A program made the position numbers and the translations under genes. This document shows, piece after piece, positions 7,290 through 10,432 of a DNA stretch of 10,432 bases. Every line of letters starts with the position of its first letter. Within the stretch, counting starts at the first letter, position 1. Location: NCBI GenBank assembly GCA_030640275.1, contig DAOWJR010000070.1, forward strand, positions 1 to 10,432, given 5' to 3'. The notes under the pieces were generated by a model. The model was not told the DNA's origin. It worked only from the letters and a program-made list of their open reading frames with translations, and did not search any database. Source of the stretch: Actinomycetes bacterium. GTDB lineage: Bacteria; Actinomycetota; Humimicrobiia; JAHJRV01.

Positions 7290-7709
7290 TTATTCTACGG
7301 TTTCTGTCTCTACTTCAAACTCCACTGGTATTGGTTCTTTAAATATTGCAACAACAGGACAATTTGCCTCAGTTCTTCTCCAGACTGCCTTAAGCAGTTG
7401 TTCTCTTGCCTTAGCGGAAACATTGACTTTAACCTTTACACCAGTTAATATTGGTGAATCCTCAGGCTTTTCTGCTTCTGCAACTACTTTGATGTCTTTA
7501 ACTTCAATATTGCTTTCTTTAGCTACCTTTGCAAATATGGTAGCTGTACAATCTGCTAATGCCATAACTGCCAGTTCTATAGCAGTTGGTCCTGTGTCAT
7601 CTCCCCCCTTAGCGGGAGGAAGGTCACAAATAATAGTATGGGTTCTATTATTATCAACAAATGTGCGAACATTTTCAATATATTTGGCTGTAGCGATATC
7701 CTTTGCCAT
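7290..7709 (-). CDS. OsmC/Ohr family protein
   Basis: A 139-residue protein of the OsmC/Ohr superfamily, whose typical members reduce organic hydroperoxides with two cysteines. The two expected Cys are present: C54 in ALADCTATIFAKVA, at the start of the central helix, and C117 in TEANCPVVAIF. The sequence GGDDTGPTAIELAVMAL just before the first Cys is a usual family feature. The length matches the family's small members. The start at ATG 7709 (reading leftward) has a strong site, GGAGGTGAG (7713-7721 on the minus strand). Its own promoter lies at 7780-7808, so it is probably a single-gene unit. It converges with the RtcB-like gene. Whether it is a true peroxidase or one of the many OsmC-like proteins of unknown substrate cannot be told. 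A role in oxidative stress is the likely one (family knowledge). Confidence 0.92.
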   Translation of the reverse strand: MAKDIATAKYIENVRTFVDNNRTHTIICDLPPAKGGDDTGPTAIELAVMALADCTATIFAKVAKESNIEVKDIKVVAEAEKPEDSPILTGVKVKVNVSAKAREQLLKAVWRRTEANCPVVAIFKEPIPVEFEVETETVE

Positions 7710-7779
7710 TTTCTCACCTCCAATCTCTTTTTATCTTTAAAGTTTAAAAGCAATCTCCATTTAAGTAAAATTCAAAAAA

Positions 7780-7808
7780 ACTATATAACTACAAAACATT
7801 AAAGTCAA
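7780..7808 (-). promoter_or_regulatory. Sigma-70 type promoter of the OsmC-like gene
   Basis: Read on the minus strand, TTGACT (7803-7808) and TATAGT (7780-7785) are separated by 17 bases. The predicted start lies about 60 bases before the gene. The promoter sits just past the end of the HepT remnant, which reads in the same direction. Confidence 0.7.
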
Positions 7809-7822
7809 ATTTTAAATATAGA

Positions 7823-8152
7823 TTATAAATAATTATTAACCTCTTTTATAAAAGTTGTATAAATTTTTATTGCGTCATTTATGCTGTTAAAAACAATATC
7901 ATCTTTTATCTCATCATATTCATGAACTAATCTATTTCTCAAACCAGCCGAGGGAGCTAATTTTTCTCCAAGTTGCTTTGATATTAATCCAATTTCAGTA
8001 GCTTTTATAAATGAGTCATAATAATCAGTTGGTGGATTTTTTCCAATCTCAACAATAACATATGAATTTATATCAGTTGCTACTTCTACAAGTAATAAAA
8101 TTAATCTTTCAACTGCTCTTTTTTTGATAAAATCTAAATGATAACCGGAATT
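7823..8152 (-). pseudogene. hepT: HepT-like (DUF86) toxin remnant lacking its N-terminus
   Basis: The minus strand has an open stretch of 109 codons, from just after a TGA (8153-8155) to TAA (7823-7825), without a usable start codon near its beginning. Its translation is clearly of the HepT/DUF86 family: KKRAVERLILLLVEVATDIN, then NPPTDYYDSFIKATEIGLIS, LAPSAGLRNRLVHEYDEI and a helical C-terminus ending NNYL. The active motif Rx4HxY is intact (RNRLVHEY). Complete members are about 140 residues and start roughly 30 residues earlier. Those residues are absent, and the sequence beyond 8155 belongs to the leader and start of the MoaE-like gene on the other strand. HepT acts as an RNase toxin neutralised by the MntA nucleotidyltransferase; no MntA is visible. 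The remnant is probably not expressed. Confidence 0.82.
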
Positions 8153-8174
8153 TCAAATTTAAAGGGGAGTTTTG

Positions 8175-8534
8175 ATGTTAGACATGAATAGAATGATAGA
8201 AATCATAAAGAAAAATCAAGATTTTAAAAAAGTCGGAATGATTCTTTGTCATAATGGAATAGTTAGAGAATATTCTAAAGATGGAAGGAAAGTAAAAGCA
8301 TTAAAAGTAGAACTAGACAATGTTAAACTAACTGATTTAATTAATAGAATTAAAAAGAAACCAGGTATAGTAGATGTTTTAGTTAAGATAAGAGAGGGAA
8401 AATTATCAGTTGGAGAAGATATCATGTATGTAGTAATTGCAGGTGATATCAGAGAGAATGTTTTCCCAGCTCTCAAGGAAGCAGTAAACAGTATAAAAAG
8501 TTATGTAATAAAAAAAGAAGAAGAAATCTTCTAA
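8175..8534 (+). CDS. MoaE-like protein (molybdopterin synthase large subunit family)
   Basis: A 119-residue protein. ATG 8175 follows GGGGAG (8164-8169) by five bases; a TTG at 8172 and ATGs at 8184 and 8193 fit less well. The pattern GMILCHNGIVREYSKDGRKV (21-40), then KVELDNVKL, KIREGKLSVGED (71-82), MYVVIAGDIRENVFPAL (84-100) and IKSYVIKKEE resembles MoaE, which with MoaD adds sulfur to make molybdopterin. The short form is known to me from anaerobes, annotated as molybdenum cofactor biosynthesis protein MoaE. Lys residues at 108 and 113/114 may match the catalytic lysines, but the usual HRxG motif is replaced by KIREG and the PxWK motif is missing. No other moa gene is nearby, so a changed function is possible. 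A terminator follows. Confidence 0.75.
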   Translation: MLDMNRMIEIIKKNQDFKKVGMILCHNGIVREYSKDGRKVKALKVELDNVKLTDLINRIKKKPGIVDVLVKIREGKLSVGEDIMYVVIAGDIRENVFPALKEAVNSIKSYVIKKEEEIF

Positions 8535-8548
8535 TGTTAGTATAAATA

Positions 8549-8591
8549 AAAGAGGATTAAACTAAAATGAACATTCGAAAAATCCTTTTTT
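8549..8591 (+). terminator. Intrinsic terminator after the MoaE-like gene
   Basis: AGGATT (8553-8558) pairs with AATCCT (8581-8586), and the stem can extend four more pairs, one of them G-U, into AAAG / TTTT. The arm is followed by T's up to 8591. The loop is long (22 bases), which lowers confidence. Confidence 0.6.
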
Positions 8592-8649
8592 AAATAAATG
8601 AAATAATATATATTTTTAATAGAAATATTAAATTTTGAGGAAAGATTCA

Positions 8650-9509
8650 ATGCAATATAGAAAATTAGGAAACACAGGTTTAGATGTTAGCGTAATAGGA
8701 TTGGGAACAGAATATCTGTTTTCACAAAATAGAAATACAGTTACATCAGTAATAAATGAAGCTATTGATTGTGGAGTGAATTACTTTGATATAGTTTTTA
8801 ATATATCAAATTATCTAAATAATATTTCAACTGGGATAAAAGGTAAAAGAGATAAAATAATTATGACTGGACATTTAGGTTCAGGTGAAAAGAATGGAAA
8901 ATATTACAAGACTTATAAGGTTAAGCAATGTGAAGAAATATTTAATAAACTGCTTTCTAAATTGAATACTAACTATATAGATATAGCCAATTTACACAAT
9001 GTTAGAAATGAAAAAGAATATAATAAAGTAATATCCCCTGGTGGATTATTAGATTATGCTATTAGATTGAAAGAAAAAGGCCTAGCACGTTTCATTGGTA
9101 TTAGTACACATGATGTTTCAGTTGCTAAAAATGTTGCAAAAACAGGAATAATAGATGTAATTATGATTCAGGTGAATTTAGCAAATAATAAAATGCCAGG
9201 AAGAAATGACATGTTAAATACATGTTCAAAAGAAAAAATTGGTCTTGTTGCCATGAAGGTTTTTGCAGGAGGAAAGTTGCTTCAGAGAAATAGAACAGTT
9301 AATATTGCAGCTTGGCGAACAGGGGGTATGAGACTTAAGAAAAAGATTTTTCAGAATTATTAGCTGATTTTAATGAATATATTACAGGAGAATGTGTTTA
9401 TTGCAATCATTGCCTTCCATGCCCATCAGATATAGATATAGGTCAAACTATACGATTATTTGAAGTAGCTAAACAAGCATTAAAAGGAATTAACCTTCCA
9501 AAAATTTGA
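8650..9509 (+). pseudogene. Fe-S aldo/keto reductase, broken by internal deletion and frameshift
   Basis: ATG 8650 follows GAGG (8637-8640), giving MQYRKLGNTGLDVSVIGLGT, the usual start of aldo/keto reductases. NYFDIVFN, a run with YIDIANLHNV, ARFIGISTHD and VAMKVFAGGKLLQ follow, all normal for the subfamily with a C-terminal ferredoxin-like tail. At about 9340 the frame fails: RTGGMRLKKK leads into a few foreign residues and TAG (9361). The -1 frame picks up at DFSELLADFNEY and carries CVYCNHCLPCP (9393-9425), a CX2CX2CX2CP cluster motif, to TGA 9507. In relatives, about 40 residues (including the TPVQCISYxLSQPGVxTxVPG segment) lie between these parts, and they are missing here. Both sides of the gap carry A-rich AAGAAAAA-like sequence, so deletion between short repeats is likely. 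The gene is probably non-functional unless the assembly is wrong. Confidence 0.85.
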
Positions 9510-9601
9510 AATACAACATTTCCAAATCATTAATAAATTTATAAATATATTAAAAAATTCACTAACCTGGATAAAGGAATTTTTAAGTGGTTGAAAGATA
9601 T

Positions 9602-9669
9602 TATCTATAGATAGTTATGAAATGGAGTCATTCTGAAACTAACCACTATAATATTTGAATTTAGAATGA
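9602..9669. repeat. Palindrome and inverted repeat in convergent spacer
   Basis: TATCTATAGATA (9602-9613) is a perfect 12-base palindrome. TCATTCT (9628-9634) and AGAATGA (9663-9669) form inverted arms 28 bases apart. They lie between the broken reductase and the convergent membrane gene. No T tract follows on either strand, so a terminator role is doubtful. Confidence 0.3.
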
Positions 9670-9707
9670 GTTAAAAAAGAAAAGCAATTATGAGGGTCAA
9701 GCATTAT

Positions 9708-10432
9708 CTATTTTGAAGCTCTTATAAGTCTGCTTAAGCGTTCAGTTCCAAGACCTAACCCGATAAGTAATGCCCCTATGATTAGAAGAGTGACAGGCAT
9801 TCCTATTCTATCAGCGAAATGCTCGAAGTTTATATAAGTAATCCAGAATAGAAGGAAAGCTGCTCCACTATAGAGGAAAGTTTGCGACTGCTTTTTCATG
9901 CTGATAGTGATAAACGCAATACTAGCTAAAAAAGCTATTGTTTCCATTACTGTATTTTGCCAGGTTGCAGGGTATTTATCCATAGCTGAGACTAAGCTGA
10001 AAAACAAGATGGTCAGAGCCCCAGAGATACGAGATACTATAACAAGACCTTTTTTCTCCTTTATCCATAACTGTTCAGATAAGGCTAACCATAAGCTACC
10101 AAATACCATACCTATCGCAAGAATACCTAAAGCCTCATAGAAATCGTTTAAGGGTGGAAGAATATGACTCAGCCAGCCAATAAACGAGAATAACACTGCA
10201 CTACCACAAATATGAAATGCAATACTCTGGGTAATACCGGGAAGTAGAATAAAAGCAGTACCAGCTAATATAGTTGACAACAGGCAACTAATCATTATCA
10301 TTGGATCACCAGGTCTATTTAAGTCAAGAAGACCCATCTCATAAAATATTACTCCAAAGACTAACCCACTAAGCAAGCAAGCTACCAACCACAAGGCTTG
10401 TGCACCCCGTCTGAGTCGTACTCTCCCAGATC
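9708..10432 (-). CDS. Multi-pass membrane protein, C-terminal part (runs off right edge)
   Basis: The minus-strand frame is open to the window edge. The codons before the TTG at 10394 read VRLRRGAQA and join smoothly to the first helix, so that TTG is probably internal. About 240 residues are visible. Around eight hydrophobic helices are seen, beginning LWLVACLLSGLVFGVIFYEM, with short polar loops such as LLDLNRPGDP, EQLWIKEKKG and MKKQSQT. It ends in a Gly/Leu-rich helix, PVTLLIIGALLIGLGLG, and a basic tail (TERLSRLIRASK). The last helix and tail resemble DUF2157-type membrane proteins, but I do not recognise the family firmly. Sampled lines have about 37-45 % GC, against about 22-30 % in the neighbouring reductase, so transfer or a different origin is possible. 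It converges with the reductase. Confidence 0.7.
   Translation of the reverse strand, partial: SGRVRLRRGAQALWLVACLLSGLVFGVIFYEMGLLDLNRPGDPMIMISCLLSTILAGTAFILLPGITQSIAFHICGSAVLFSFIGWLSHILPPLNDFYEALGILAIGMVFGSLWLALSEQLWIKEKKGLVIVSRISGALTILFFSLVSAMDKYPATWQNTVMETIAFLASIAFITISMKKQSQTFLYSGAAFLLFWITYINFEHFADRIGMPVTLLIIGALLIGLGLGTERLSRLIRASK

Noticed and set aside
7423..7740. Plus-strand reading frame over the OsmC-like gene
   Set aside because: Antisense shadow: the minus strand has clear OsmC motifs, a strong ribosome site and a promoter.
8249..8476. Minus-strand reading frame inside the MoaE-like gene
   Set aside because: Low-complexity shadow. I also checked whether it could be the missing HepT N-terminus, and it shows no HepT-like sequence.
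9898..10140. Plus-strand reading frame inside the right-edge membrane gene
   Set aside because: Antisense shadow without a ribosome site; the minus strand shows regular membrane helices.
1..10432. CRISPR array, insertion sequence, rRNA or tRNA gene
   Set aside because: No regularly spaced repeats with unique spacers, no transposase-like protein and no conserved RNA gene sequence were seen.

Overview
The window comes from a low-GC bacterium. Single lines counted by hand range from about 22 to 45 % GC. Three things point to Bacteria: two good sigma-70 type promoters (TTGACA-18-TAGAAT and TTGACT-17-TATAGT), strong Shine-Dalgarno sites before most genes, and a ydaO/yuaA-class cyclic-di-AMP riboswitch followed by an intrinsic terminator. 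The Fe-S type aldo/keto reductase, MoaE-like protein, HepT-like remnant and dispersed hairpin repeat suggest an anaerobic environmental lineage. No marker here fixes the phylum.

Left part (1-4660): the C-terminal end of a DUF4173-type membrane protein enters from the left edge. A roughly 330-base spacer with a terminator hairpin follows, then a large DUF3160 lipoprotein. Next is a permease with an N-terminal YHS/TRASH-like metal-binding segment, whose reading frame is broken by one base.

Centre (4698-7041), the most interesting part: a promoter, a c-di-AMP riboswitch and a terminator stand directly before a HEAT-repeat protein made of eight units. About 110 bases further on is a divergent RtcB-like protein (RNA ligase fold) that keeps the metal and guanylylation residues but has altered signature motifs. 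Between the two genes lies a hairpin repeat of a dispersed type, flanked by an imperfect direct repeat of about 32 bases that includes the 3' end of the HEAT gene.

Right part (7290-10432): an OsmC/Ohr-family gene with its own promoter on the minus strand, a HepT-like toxin remnant lacking its start, a small MoaE-like gene with a terminator, an Fe-S aldo/keto reductase broken by an internal deletion, and a multi-pass membrane protein running off the right edge on the minus strand. Three of the nine protein-coding loci are broken (permease, HepT, aldo/keto reductase), so the region is either decaying or contains assembly errors.

Working together: the only clear regulatory unit is riboswitch > HEAT protein > possibly the RtcB-like protein. 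If read through, it would place a protein-interaction scaffold and an RNA-repair-like enzyme under c-di-AMP control. This is an inference from order and spacing.
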